A stretch of 64,000 nt of DNA from Streptomyces sp. man185 (lineage in GTDB: Bacteria > Actinomycetota > Actinomycetes > Streptomycetales > Streptomycetaceae). Made by a program: the position numbers and the translations under genes. The stretch covers positions 1 through 64,000 of the forward strand of contig NTHE01000037.1 of NCBI GenBank assembly GCA_002551355.1. Direction: 5' to 3'. The stretch's first letter is position 1. Every line of letters starts with the position of its first letter. The notes under the pieces were generated by a model. The model did not search any database, was not told where the DNA came from, and saw only the letters and a list, made by a program, of their open reading frames with translations. This document shows positions 41,794 through 50,088 of this stretch, piece by piece.

Positions 41794-42663
41794 TCAGTAG
41801 GCGTAGAAGCCCGACCCCGTCTTGCGGCCGAGGCGGCCCGCGTCGACCATGCGCTGGAGCAGCGGGGGAGCGGCGTACAGCGGCTCCTTGTACTCGGCGT
41901 ACATCGAGTCCGCGACCGAGGCCACGGTGTCCAGGCCGATCAGGTCCGCCAGCTTGAGCGGGCCCATCGGGTGGGCGCAGCCCATCTCCATGCCGTTGTC
42001 GATGTCCTCGCGGCTGGCGATGCCCGACTCGAACATCCGGATCGCGGAGAGCAGGTACGGGATCAGCAGCGCGTTCACGACGAAACCGGACCGGTCCTGG
42101 GCCCGGATCGGGTGCTTGCCGAGCACGTCCTGCACGACGGCCTCGGCGCGCGCGATCGTCTCGTCCGAGGTGGTCAGTGCCGGGATCAGCTCGACGAGCT
42201 TCTGCACGGGCGCCGGGTTGAAGAAGTGGATGCCGATGACCCGGTCCGGGCGCGAGGTGGCGACGGCCAGCTTCACCAGCGGGATCGAGGAGGTGTTGGA
42301 GGCCAGGATCGCGTCCTGCCGGGTCACCACCTGGTCGAGCACCTGGAAGATCTCGGTCTTGACCTGCTCGTTCTCCACGACGGCCTCGATGACGAGATCA
42401 CGGTCGGCGAACTCCCCGAGATCGGTGGTGAAGCTCAGTCGGCCGAGGGTCTCGTCCCGCTCCTCCGCGCTGATCTTGCCGCGCTCGGCGGCCTTCGAGA
42501 GGGAGTTGTGCAGACGGGTGCGGCCGATCTCCAGCGCTTCCCCCGTGGTCTCGGCGACCTTCACTTCGAGGCCGCTGCGCGCGCACACCTCCGCGATACC
42601 TGCGCCCATCTGGCCACAGCCCACCACTCCGACGCGTGCAATGTCGGCCATAAGGTCCGTCAC
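41794..42663 (-). CDS. hbd: 3-hydroxybutyryl-CoA dehydrogenase
   Basis: A 289-residue NAD(P)-dependent 3-hydroxyacyl-CoA dehydrogenase: Rossmann fold with GCGQMGAGIAE near residue 15, the catalytic His in IGIHFFNPAPVQKLVE, and a C-terminal dimerisation domain (NGMEMGCAHPMGPLKLADLI). It interconverts 3-hydroxybutyryl-CoA and acetoacetyl-CoA in butyrate/ethylmalonyl-CoA or PHB-linked metabolism. GTG at 42663 is chosen for its AAAGG six to eight bases upstream. ATG at 42651 is an equally used alternative. A partial copy of its 3' end lies 1.95 kb downstream. Confidence 0.93.
   Translation of the reverse strand: MTDLMADIARVGVVGCGQMGAGIAEVCARSGLEVKVAETTGEALEIGRTRLHNSLSKAAERGKISAEERDETLGRLSFTTDLGEFADRDLVIEAVVENEQVKTEIFQVLDQVVTRQDAILASNTSSIPLVKLAVATSRPDRVIGIHFFNPAPVQKLVELIPALTTSDETIARAEAVVQDVLGKHPIRAQDRSGFVVNALLIPYLLSAIRMFESGIASREDIDNGMEMGCAHPMGPLKLADLIGLDTVASVADSMYAEYKEPLYAAPPLLQRMVDAGRLGRKTGSGFYAY
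41803..41903. repeat. 101-bp direct repeat, copy B (copy A at 39848-39948)
   Basis: The two copies are in the same orientation, match without indels and differ at three bases. Copy B is the functional 3' end of hbd. The pair brackets the RHS islet. Confidence 0.95.
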
Positions 42664-42851
42664 CTCGTGCCTTTCGCTGTTCTCCGTATCGCAGGGTCCC
42701 GTGTGATTCCGGTTCCCGCCTCGACCCCACGACGTTACTCCGAATGCCGACGCAAACGTCCCGCGGGTCATGGCGGCTACGGATGGGCATGATGCGGTTA
42801 CGTAGAGCCATCGGAGTCGGTGCGGGACATGGTGGAGAGAGGTGGGTCAGG

Positions 42852-44159
42852 ATGCGTCGAACGGGTGTGGCGAGAAGGGCGTTCGTGCTGAGTGCGGCCG
42901 GACTGCTGGCGGCGATGACGACGGCCGGCGACGCGGTCGCCTCCCCGTCGGGGAGGCGGAGGGGCGGCGGGCTTCCGGAGGCGGTGGCGGGGCAGGTGCG
43001 CGGCATGTGGATCGCCACGGTCGCCAACATCGACTGGCCGTCCAAGCCGGGGCTCACGGCGGCGCGGCAGGAGGCCGAGCTGTTCGCGTATCTGGACCGG
43101 GCGGTCGAGCTGCGGCTCAACACGGTGGTGTTCCAGGTCCGGCCGACCGCCGACGCCCTGTGGCCCTCGCCGCACGAGCCGTGGGCCGACTGCCTCACCG
43201 GGACCCAGGGCAAGGATCCGGGCTGGGACCCGCTGGGCACAGCGGTGCGCGCGGCGCACGACCGGAGCCTGGAGCTGCACGCCTGGTTCAACCCCTACCG
43301 CGTGGCGAACCACACGGACCCGTCCCGCCTGATCGCCTCCCACCCGGCCCGGAAGCACCCGGACTGGGTCGTGCCGTACGGCGGGAAGCTCTACTACAAC
43401 CCCGGGCTGCCGGAGGTCCGCCGCTTCGTCCAGGACGCGATGCTGGACGCCGTGCGGCGCTACGACATCGACGCGGTGCACTGGGACGACTACTTCTACC
43501 CGTATCCGGTGGCCGGGCAGACCTTCGACGACGACGCGGAGTTCGAGCGGTACGGCGGCGGCTTCGCCGACCGGGCGTCCTGGCGGCGCGACAACATCGA
43601 CCGGCTCGTGCGCGAGACGGCGGAGCGGATCCGGGCGATCAAGCCGAACGTCCGCTTCGGCATCAGCCCCTTCGCGGTCTGGCGCAACAAGGAGACCGAC
43701 CCGCTGGGGTCGGACACCCGGGCGGGCGTGCAGACCTACGACGACCTGCACGCGGACACCCGCAAGTGGGTCAGGGAAGGGTGGATCGACTACATCTGCC
43801 CGCAGATCTACTGGCACATCGGCCAGACCGCCGCCGACTACGCCAAGGTCCTCGCCTGGTGGAGCGCGACCGTGCGCGGCACGGGCGTCGAGCTGTACGT
43901 GGGCGAGGCGCTGTACAAGGCGGGCGACCCGGCTCAGGCCGACGCCTGGCAGGACCCGGCGGAGCTCTCCCGCCACCTCACCCTCGCCCGGGACCACGAG
44001 GAGGCGGGCGGCCATGTCTTCTTCTCCGGGAAGAGCGTGATGGCGGACCGTATCGGTGCGATGCGACGCGTGGTGGCCGACCACTACACGGACCGGGTCC
44101 GGCTCTACCCGGACCGGGGCAGCGCCCGTTCGTCCCATCGGGGCCGGCCCTCGGAGTGA
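42852..44159 (+). CDS. Secreted GHL10-type glycoside hydrolase (family 10-like, DUF187)
   Basis: A 435-residue protein with a Tat-like signal (MRRTGVARRAFVLSAAGLLA, processed near residue 32). The GHL10 TIM barrel follows: GMWIATVANIDWPSKPGL, LNTVVFQVRPTADALWPSP, HAWFNPYRV, VHWDDYFYPYP, FGISPFAVWRNKE and IDYICPQIYWHIGQT. Family members are secreted enzymes acting on cell-wall or polysaccharide substrates, but the substrate is unresolved. The ATG at 42852 follows GAGAGG. In-frame starts further upstream would place the signal peptide internally. Confidence 0.88.
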   Translation: MRRTGVARRAFVLSAAGLLAAMTTAGDAVASPSGRRRGGGLPEAVAGQVRGMWIATVANIDWPSKPGLTAARQEAELFAYLDRAVELRLNTVVFQVRPTADALWPSPHEPWADCLTGTQGKDPGWDPLGTAVRAAHDRSLELHAWFNPYRVANHTDPSRLIASHPARKHPDWVVPYGGKLYYNPGLPEVRRFVQDAMLDAVRRYDIDAVHWDDYFYPYPVAGQTFDDDAEFERYGGGFADRASWRRDNIDRLVRETAERIRAIKPNVRFGISPFAVWRNKETDPLGSDTRAGVQTYDDLHADTRKWVREGWIDYICPQIYWHIGQTAADYAKVLAWWSATVRGTGVELYVGEALYKAGDPAQADAWQDPAELSRHLTLARDHEEAGGHVFFSGKSVMADRIGAMRRVVADHYTDRVRLYPDRGSARSSHRGRPSE

Positions 44160-44228
44160 GCCGTCGGGCCCGGCCCGGGGAGCGTTCCGGGGCGAGCCCC
44201 CGGTAGCGGCCCCCGGGGCCGCCCGGGA

Positions 44229-44255
44229 GCCGGGACCCAGCCGCGCGGTCCCGGC
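44229..44255. terminator. Hairpin between GHL10 and DUF1918 genes
   Basis: GCCGGGAC (44229-44236) pairs with GTCCCGGC (44248-44255). It lies between two converging stop codons and probably acts on both. Confidence 0.6.
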
Positions 44256-44269
44256 CCCGTGCGCCACCG

Positions 44270-44479
44270 CTACCGCGCCTGCCCGTCCTTCGGCGCCTCC
44301 CTGTGCTGTACGACGCTGTCGGGACCCGGTGACATCAGGTGTTCGTGGCCGTCGTCGAAGCGGAGCCGGTACGGGGGAGCTCCCCCGTCGCCGAGCACCT
44401 CGATGATCTCGGCGACCCGGTCGTGCTGTCCCACGGTCCTGCCGTGCATCAGCAGCCGGTCGCCCGTGTGTGCCTCCAT
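44270..44479 (-). CDS. DUF1918 domain small protein
   Basis: A 69-residue protein of the DUF1918 family (MEAHTGDRLLMHGRTVGQHD, RVAEIIEVLGDGGAPPYRLR and then HEHLMSPGPD). The fold is a small beta barrel related to SH3-like domains. No role is known. An AGGAGG Shine-Dalgarno lies upstream of the ATG at 44479, which decides the start over the longer open frame. Confidence 0.88.
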   Translation of the reverse strand: MEAHTGDRLLMHGRTVGQHDRVAEIIEVLGDGGAPPYRLRFDDGHEHLMSPGPDSVVQHREAPKDGQAR

Positions 44480-44526
44480 CGGGAGCGACCTCCTCACAGG
44501 GGGAGACGGTGTCCGTGTCGACAAGT

Positions 44527-45543
44527 CTATGACCGTACGGGCCGGGATTCCCGTCCTGCGCGGCGGCCGGCCCGCTGGGTGGCGGCGATGCAGACGAGCA
44601 CGGCCACCGCCGCGACCGGGGCAGCGGCCGAGATCTCCTCGCCGAGCAGGAGGAAGGACCATACGAGCGTCAGCAGCGGCTGGGCGAGCTGGAGCTGACT
44701 GGCGCGGGCCACGCCGATCGCCGCCATCCCCCGGTACCAGACGTACAGCCCGAGGAAGGTCGATCCGGCGGCGACCCAGACCAGGCCGAGGACGCCGTGG
44801 GCGTTCAGGTGCACGGGTTCGAGCGGCAGGGCCACCAGGCTGCCCGCCACCGCGAGCGGCAGGCACAGGACCAGCGCCCAGCCGATCACCTGCCACCCCG
44901 GCATCACCCGGGCGAGCCGGCCGCCCTCGGTGTACCCGGCCGCGCAGACCAGCAGCGCGCCGAACAGATACAGGTCGCCGGAGGCGAGAGTCCCGCCGCT
45001 CTGCTGCACGGTGAAGGCGATCACCACGGCCGCCCCGGCGAGGGCCGCGATCCAGAACGTGCGCGGGGGTCGCTCGCCGGTGCGAAGGGACCCCAGGACC
45101 GCCGTGGTCAGCGGGAGCAGGCCCACGACCACGGCCGCGTGCGAGGTGGTGGAGGTCTGCAGGGCCAGTGTCGTCAGCAGCGGGAAGCCCACCACCACCC
45201 CGCCCCCGACGACCGCGAGCCCCGCCCAGTGCCGACGCGCCGGGAGCGGGACGCGCGCGGCCAGCAGCACCCCGCCCGCGACCAGGGCGGCGAGCACGCT
45301 GCGCAGAGCGACCAGGGACCAGGGGCCGAAGCTCTCCAGGCCCCAGGCCGTGGCCGGAAAGGTGAGGGAGAACGCCACGACGCCGAGCCCGGCGAGAACG
45401 GTGCCGCTCCGGTCGGCCGAGGGCCCTGGCGCGGGCCCGTTCCCGGATGTTGTCCGGGTGATCGCCGAAGCTGCCTGCGGAGTGACGGCCGGATCGGCGA
45501 CCGCTATCGATGAAGCTGGGGTAGCGCTATCCTGTGCTCTCAT
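44527..45543 (-). CDS. EamA/DMT superfamily transporter
   Basis: A 338-residue membrane protein with ten predicted helices in two EamA repeats (TVLAGLGVVAFSLTFPATAW begins the first, YLFGALLVCAAGYTEGGRLA the second). It probably exports an amino acid or other small metabolite. Its ATG (45541-45543, minus) shares the bases CATG with the plus-strand ATG of the divergent MocR regulator. The first 33 codons are unusually poor in G/C-ending codons (AGA, ATA, TCA, GCT, CCA), suggesting the DNA doubles as control region. No later in-frame start precedes the first helix. Confidence 0.85.
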   Translation of the reverse strand: MRAQDSATPASSIAVADPAVTPQAASAITRTTSGNGPAPGPSADRSGTVLAGLGVVAFSLTFPATAWGLESFGPWSLVALRSVLAALVAGGVLLAARVPLPARRHWAGLAVVGGGVVVGFPLLTTLALQTSTTSHAAVVVGLLPLTTAVLGSLRTGERPPRTFWIAALAGAAVVIAFTVQQSGGTLASGDLYLFGALLVCAAGYTEGGRLARVMPGWQVIGWALVLCLPLAVAGSLVALPLEPVHLNAHGVLGLVWVAAGSTFLGLYVWYRGMAAIGVARASQLQLAQPLLTLVWSFLLLGEEISAAAPVAAVAVLVCIAATQRAGRRAGRESRPVRS

Positions 45544-45557
45544 GCAAGAGCGTAGCA
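45528..45557. promoter_or_regulatory. Overlapping divergent leaderless promoters
   Basis: TATCCT ends about eight bases before the plus-strand ATG (45542), and a minus-strand TACGCT ends about nine bases before the minus-strand ATG (45543). Neither gene has a Shine-Dalgarno, so both are probably leaderless, with each promoter inside the other gene's first codons. Confidence 0.5.
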
Positions 45558-46996
45558 GCGTCGCCGAACTGGTTACTTCCCTGCGGGCCGAGCTCAACCG
45601 CTACTCATATGGTGGAAAGCTGCCGTCGAGTCGCGCTCTCGTCGAACGGTTCCGGGTCAGCCCCGTCACCGTCTCCCGCGCCATCGCCCAGCTCGCCGCC
45701 GAGGGGCTCGTCACCACCCGCCCCGGCTCCGGTGCCTTCCGGGCGGAGCCTCGCGTCGACCTGCCCGCCCCGGGCGACACGTCCTGGCAGGAGGTGTCGC
45801 TGAGCGGCGACGGCGGGCCCGAGGTGGTGCCCCGAACCGTCGACGCCTCCGGGGTGCTGGTCACCCTCGCCGCTCCGCCGCCCGGCGTCATCGAGTTCAA
45901 CGGCGGCTACCTCCACGCCTCGCTCCAGCCCGAGCGGGCGCTCTCCGCGGCCCTGGCCCGCGCGGGCCGCAGGCCGGGCGCCTGGGGCCGCCCCCCGACG
46001 GACGGGCTGCCCGAGCTGCGGTCCTGGTTCGCCCGCGAGATCGGCCCCACCGTCTCGGCCGCCGACGTCCTGATCACCGCGGGCGGCCAGAGCGCACTGG
46101 CCACCGCCCTGCGTGCCCTCGCCCCGCCCGGCGCCCCGGTCCTCGTGGAGTCGCCGACCTACCCCGGGATGCTCGCCGCCGCCCGCGCCACCGGACTGCG
46201 CCCCGTCCCTGTGCCGATGGACGCCGACGGGGTCAGGCCCGAGCTGCTCGCCGACGCGTTCCGGGCCACCGGCGCCCGGGTCCTCGTCACCCAGCCGCTC
46301 TTCCAGAACCCCACCGGGGCCACCCTCGCCCCCGCCCGCCGCCCCGAGATCCTGGCCATCGCCCGGGCCGCCGGGGCGTTCGTGGTCGAGGACGACTTCG
46401 CCCGTCGGCTCGTCCACGACGACGCCGGACCGCTCCCCGCGCCGCTGGCCGCCGACGACCCCGACGGCGTCGTCGTGCACGTCTGCTCGCTCACCAAGGT
46501 CACCTCGCCCAGCCTCCGGGTCGGCGCGCTGGCAGCCCGCGGCCCGGTGCTGGAACGCCTGCGAGCCATCCAGGTCGTCGACAGCTTCTTCGTGCCCCGG
46601 CCGCTCCAGGAAGCCGCGCTGGAGCTCGTCGGCTCCCCGTCCTGGGGCCGCCACCTGGCCGCCGTCGCCACCGAGCTGCGCCACCGCCGTACGGCCATGG
46701 CCACCGCCCTCGGCAGCGAGCTGCCCGCCCTCACGCTGCCGCTCCTCCCAGCGGGCGGCGGCAGCCTCTGGCTCCGGCTCCCGGGCAGCGGCGCGGGAAC
46801 GGGCGCCGACGAACCGGCCGTCGTCTCGGCCGCCCTGCGCGCCTCGGTCGCCATCGCCCCCGGCCGCCCCTACTTCTGCGCCGAACCCCCCGCCGGACAC
46901 GTCCGCCTGAGCTTCGCCGCGGTCTCCGGAGCGGCCGAGATCGCGGAGGGCGTCCGCCGTCTCCGTACCGCTTTCGACGGCCTCCTGGACGGCTGA
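45542..46996 (+). CDS. MocR-type regulator (GntR helix-turn-helix fused to aminotransferase domain)
   Basis: A 484-residue protein. Residues about 5-72 form a GntR winged helix (SSRALVERFRVSPVTVSRAI, then AQLAAEGLVTTRPGSGAF). Residues about 115-480 are a class I aminotransferase-like domain with the PLP lysine near 319 (CSLTKVTSPSLRVG) and FQNPTGATLAPARR. MocR proteins sense PLP or amino-group metabolites and usually control a divergent neighbour, here the EamA transporter. The start codon overlaps that of the transporter on the other strand. Confidence 0.92.
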   Translation: MQERSSVAELVTSLRAELNRYSYGGKLPSSRALVERFRVSPVTVSRAIAQLAAEGLVTTRPGSGAFRAEPRVDLPAPGDTSWQEVSLSGDGGPEVVPRTVDASGVLVTLAAPPPGVIEFNGGYLHASLQPERALSAALARAGRRPGAWGRPPTDGLPELRSWFAREIGPTVSAADVLITAGGQSALATALRALAPPGAPVLVESPTYPGMLAAARATGLRPVPVPMDADGVRPELLADAFRATGARVLVTQPLFQNPTGATLAPARRPEILAIARAAGAFVVEDDFARRLVHDDAGPLPAPLAADDPDGVVVHVCSLTKVTSPSLRVGALAARGPVLERLRAIQVVDSFFVPRPLQEAALELVGSPSWGRHLAAVATELRHRRTAMATALGSELPALTLPLLPAGGGSLWLRLPGSGAGTGADEPAVVSAALRASVAIAPGRPYFCAEPPAGHVRLSFAAVSGAAEIAEGVRRLRTAFDGLLDG

Positions 46997-47058
46997 AGGC
47001 CACGGTCCGGCCCGCAGGCCCTCTTGACCAAACATGCGTTCGGCCCGACGATCCCGCC

Positions 47059-47634
47059 ATGACGCTTCGGGTCACCCTGGTCGCAGCGGCGCGCAGCTCC
47101 TCCCGGCTGGCCGAACGCTTCGACGACGACCGGCCCCTCGATCAGGCCGGCTGGCACGAGGTGCAGCTCGTCGCCCACATGCTCGTCCCGCTCGGCGCCG
47201 CCGAGCTGCGCTACTGCTCGCCCACCCCGCGCAGCCGGGCCACCGGGGACGCACTCGGCTACGCGCCGATGGCGCAACCCGCCCTGCGCGACTGGGAGAT
47301 GGGCCGCTGGCGGGGGCTGACCCTGGGCGAGGTCACCGCCCGCGAGCCGGCCGCCGTGAATCTCTGGCTCGCCGACCCGCGCAGCGCCCCGCACGGCGGC
47401 GAGTCGATGCTCGGCTTCATCGGGCGGGTGGGCGGCTGGCTGGACACCCGCCCCGCCGCCGAAGGCCTCGTCGTCGCGGTCGCCGAACCCGCCGTGATCC
47501 GGGCCGCCCTCGTCTACGCCCTGAACGCCCCGCCCTCCGCCTACTGGAACGTCGACGTCCGCCCCCTCTCGACCATCACGCTGACCGGCCTGCCGGGCCG
47601 CTGGAGCCTGCGCCTGGAGGCGGGCATCCGCTGA
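47059..47634 (+). CDS. Histidine phosphatase family protein, degenerate active site
   Basis: A 191-residue phosphoglycerate-mutase-like protein. The later elements are present: SPTPRSRATGDAL, WEMGRWRGLTLGEV, GGESMLGFIGRV, and a VVAVAEPAVIRAALVYAL helix region. The N-terminal RHG motif that carries the catalytic histidine is replaced by LVAAARSSSRLAERF, and the late His motif is also missing. It may be catalytically dead or bind ligands only. It lies downstream of the MocR gene by 62 bases. Confidence 0.75.
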   Translation: MTLRVTLVAAARSSSRLAERFDDDRPLDQAGWHEVQLVAHMLVPLGAAELRYCSPTPRSRATGDALGYAPMAQPALRDWEMGRWRGLTLGEVTAREPAAVNLWLADPRSAPHGGESMLGFIGRVGGWLDTRPAAEGLVVAVAEPAVIRAALVYALNAPPSAYWNVDVRPLSTITLTGLPGRWSLRLEAGIR

Positions 47635-47764
47635 CCCGCGCAGGCGCCGGAGGCCTTCCGGGCCCCTCAGGTGCTGCCTCTTCCCTCCGGTCCGACCAGT
47701 CGGTATGTTGCGGGGCATCCGGTTTCGCCGCCGGACGCCCGCCCGCCCGCGAGGAGGAGGCCCC

Positions 47765-48934
47765 GTGCCGCAGATCCACGGCCACTGCGACGACCGGTAC
47801 GCCGGGGTCCGGGACGCCTTCGAGGAGAACTTCACGGAGCGCGGTGAACTGGGCGCGGCGGTGACCGTCCTGGTCGACGGCGACCCGGTCGTGGACCTCT
47901 GGGGCGGCTGGGCCGACGCGGCCCGCACCCGCCCCTGGGAGCGGGACACCCTGGTCAACGTCTGGTCCACCGGCAAGGGCCCGACCGCGCTCTGCGCCCA
48001 TGTCCTGGCCGACCGGGGACTGCTCGACCTCGACGCCCCGGTCGCCGCCTACTGGCCGGAGTTCGGCGCGAACGGCAAGGAATCCGTCCTCGTACGCCAC
48101 CTCCTCTCGCACCGCTCCGGAGTCGCCGGGCCCGACACCCCGCTCACCCTGGAGGAGCTGTACGACTGGGAGACGGCCTGCGCCAAGCTCGCCGCCACCG
48201 CCCCCTGGTGGGAGCCGGGAACCCGCTCCGGCTACCACGCGATCAGTTACGGATTCCTCGTCGGCGAAGTGGTCCGCCGGATCACGGGACTGCGGCCCGG
48301 GGCCTTCCTCCGGCGGGAGATCACCGGACCGCTGGGCATCGACTTCACCTTCGGCCTCCCCGAGAGCGAGACCCACCGGCTCGCCGAACTCGTCCAGGAA
48401 CGCCCCGACCGGGCTGCCCAGGCGGCCCTCCTGGAACGGATGACCCCGGTCGCCGTCGCCTCCCTGCTCAACCCGCCCACCGGCCGGGCCGCCGCCAACA
48501 CGCCCGCCTGGCGGGCCGCGGAGATCCCCGCCGCCAACGGCCACGGCACCGCCCGCGCGGTCGCCGCGCTCTACGGGATCCTGGCCGGACGCGGCAGCCT
48601 CGACGGCCACCGGATCCTCTCCGAGAAGGCCGCCGCCCGGGTCGGGGAAGGGCAGGGGGCCTGTCGCGACCTCGTCCTCGGCGACGGCTTCGCCCAGGAG
48701 ACGGAGATCGCCCTCGGCCTCTGGCTGAGCGGTGCGAACCGCTCCTACGGCCCCGACCCGCGTGCGATCGGCCACGACGGCGCGGGCGGCTCCTGCGGCC
48801 TGGCAGACCCGGATGCCTCCATCGCCCTCGGATACGTCATGAACCGGATGGGCTCCCGGCTCGCCGACGACCCGCGCAAGACAGCCCTGGTGAACGCCGT
48901 CTACGCGGCCCGCGGGGAGAGTGCCGGGAGGTGA
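47765..48934 (+). CDS. Beta-lactamase-fold serine hydrolase (EstB/class C-like)
   Basis: A 389-residue protein with the SxxK motif (Ser68-Thr-Gly-Lys71), the YxA/S-type tyrosine (Tyr157 in SGYHAIS) and a late HDGAGG motif. It has no signal peptide, so it is a cytoplasmic esterase-like member of the class C beta-lactamase family and not a penicillinase. The GTG at 47765 follows AGGAGGAGG, which fixes the start 60 bases inside the open frame. Confidence 0.9.
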   Translation: MPQIHGHCDDRYAGVRDAFEENFTERGELGAAVTVLVDGDPVVDLWGGWADAARTRPWERDTLVNVWSTGKGPTALCAHVLADRGLLDLDAPVAAYWPEFGANGKESVLVRHLLSHRSGVAGPDTPLTLEELYDWETACAKLAATAPWWEPGTRSGYHAISYGFLVGEVVRRITGLRPGAFLRREITGPLGIDFTFGLPESETHRLAELVQERPDRAAQAALLERMTPVAVASLLNPPTGRAAANTPAWRAAEIPAANGHGTARAVAALYGILAGRGSLDGHRILSEKAAARVGEGQGACRDLVLGDGFAQETEIALGLWLSGANRSYGPDPRAIGHDGAGGSCGLADPDASIALGYVMNRMGSRLADDPRKTALVNAVYAARGESAGR

Positions 48935-49008
48935 GCGGAACGGCACGTCCGACGTGCCGAACCAACCCGGGTTTCACCTGTGGTTGCCAGGAATGTGAGG
49001 ATGTCACC

Positions 49009-49506
49009 ATGACAACCAAGGTCTACTTCGACATCACCATCGACAATGCGCCCGCAGGGCGGATCACGTTCAACCTGTTCGACGACGTCGTCCCCAAGAC
49101 GGCGGAGAACTTCCGCGCGCTCGCCACCGGCGAGAAGGGCTTCGGCTACGCCGGCTCGTCCTTCCACCGTGTCATCACCGACTTCATGCTCCAGGGTGGC
49201 GACTTCACCCGCGGCGACGGCACCGGCGGCAAGAGCATCTACGGCGAGAAGTTCGCCGACGAGAACTTCAAGCTCAAGCACGACCGCGTGGGCCTGCTCT
49301 CGATGGCCAACGCCGGCCCGAACACCAACGGTTCGCAGTTCTTCGTCACCACGGTGCTCACCCCGTGGCTGGACGGCAAGCACGTGGTCTTCGGCGAGGT
49401 CGCCGACGAGGACAGCATGGCCCTCGTCCGCAAGATCGAGGCGCTCGGCTCCTCCAGCGGCCGCACCAGCGCCAAGGTCACCATCGCCGAGTCCGGCGTT
49501 CTCTGA
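49009..49506 (+). CDS. Cyclophilin-type peptidyl-prolyl isomerase
   Basis: A 165-residue cytoplasmic cyclophilin with the catalytic arginine and neighbours ([18 protein letters not shown]) and the conserved [18 protein letters not shown] and [11 protein letters not shown] stretches. It catalyses cis-trans isomerisation of X-Pro bonds in protein folding. The ATG at 49009 is preceded by GAGG. The much longer open frame upstream is a shadow of the serine hydrolase gene. Confidence 0.95.
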   Translation: MTTKVYFDITIDNAPAGRITFNLFDDVVPKTAENFRALATGEKGFGYAGSSFHRVITDFMLQGGDFTRGDGTGGKSIYGEKFADENFKLKHDRVGLLSMANAGPNTNGSQFFVTTVLTPWLDGKHVVFGEVADEDSMALVRKIEALGSSSGRTSAKVTIAESGVL

Positions 49507-49530
49507 CCGGTCAGGCAACCCGACGGGCCC

Positions 49531-49548
49531 GTGGCAGGGCCGTGCCAC
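49531..49548. terminator. Small hairpin between cyclophilin and DUF5997 genes
   Basis: GTGGCA (49531-49536) pairs with TGCCAC (49543-49548), with GC-rich flanks that may extend the stem. It lies between converging stops. Confidence 0.45.
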
Positions 49549-49631
49549 CGACGTACGCGTCGGAGGTGCGGCCCGGTCGCGGGCCCGTGGCGTGCGCCCG
49601 CCCGATGCGGCCGGACCTCGGATCAGCGGGA

Positions 49632-50030
49632 CTACTGATCCCCGGACTGCGCGGCCCGCTCGGCGTTGCGCTCCTTGATGCGAGCGGTCTCCTTGCGCAC
49701 CTCGGCCTGCGTGGCGCGCTCCTTCTGGAGCCAGTCGGGCATCTCGTCCTTCAGGGCGTCGACCTGCTCGGTGGTGAGCGGCTCGGTGACCCCGCCGCGG
49801 GCGAGCCCCGCGATGGAGATGCCGAGCTTCGCGGCGACGACCGGGCGGGGGTGCGGACCGGTGCGGCGCAGCTCCACCAGCCAGGCGGGCGGGTCGGTCT
49901 GGAGGGCGTTGAGCTCGGTGCGGGAGACGGCACCCTCCTGGAACTCGGCGGGGGTGGCCTGGAGGTACACACCCAGCTTCTTCGCCGCCGTGGCGGGCTT
50001 CATGGTCTGGGCGGTCTTGTGCGACGTCAT
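49632..50030 (-). CDS. DUF5997 family protein
   Basis: A 132-residue soluble protein (TMKPATAAKKLGVYLQATPA, FQEGAVSRTELNALQ, PPAWLVELRRTGPHPRPVVA). A helix-turn-helix-like KLGISIAGLARGG segment sits in the middle and a charged helical tail at the end. Function unknown. It is divergent from a LysR effector-domain protein with only 58 bases between the starts, a pairing that recurs in actinobacteria, so the two may work together. Confidence 0.8.
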   Translation of the reverse strand: MTSHKTAQTMKPATAAKKLGVYLQATPAEFQEGAVSRTELNALQTDPPAWLVELRRTGPHPRPVVAAKLGISIAGLARGGVTEPLTTEQVDALKDEMPDWLQKERATQAEVRKETARIKERNAERAAQSGDQ

Positions 50031-50088
50031 GGGTCCAGGGTATCGACCATGGGACATACCTCCGACCACCGACCGGTAGCCTGGTTCC

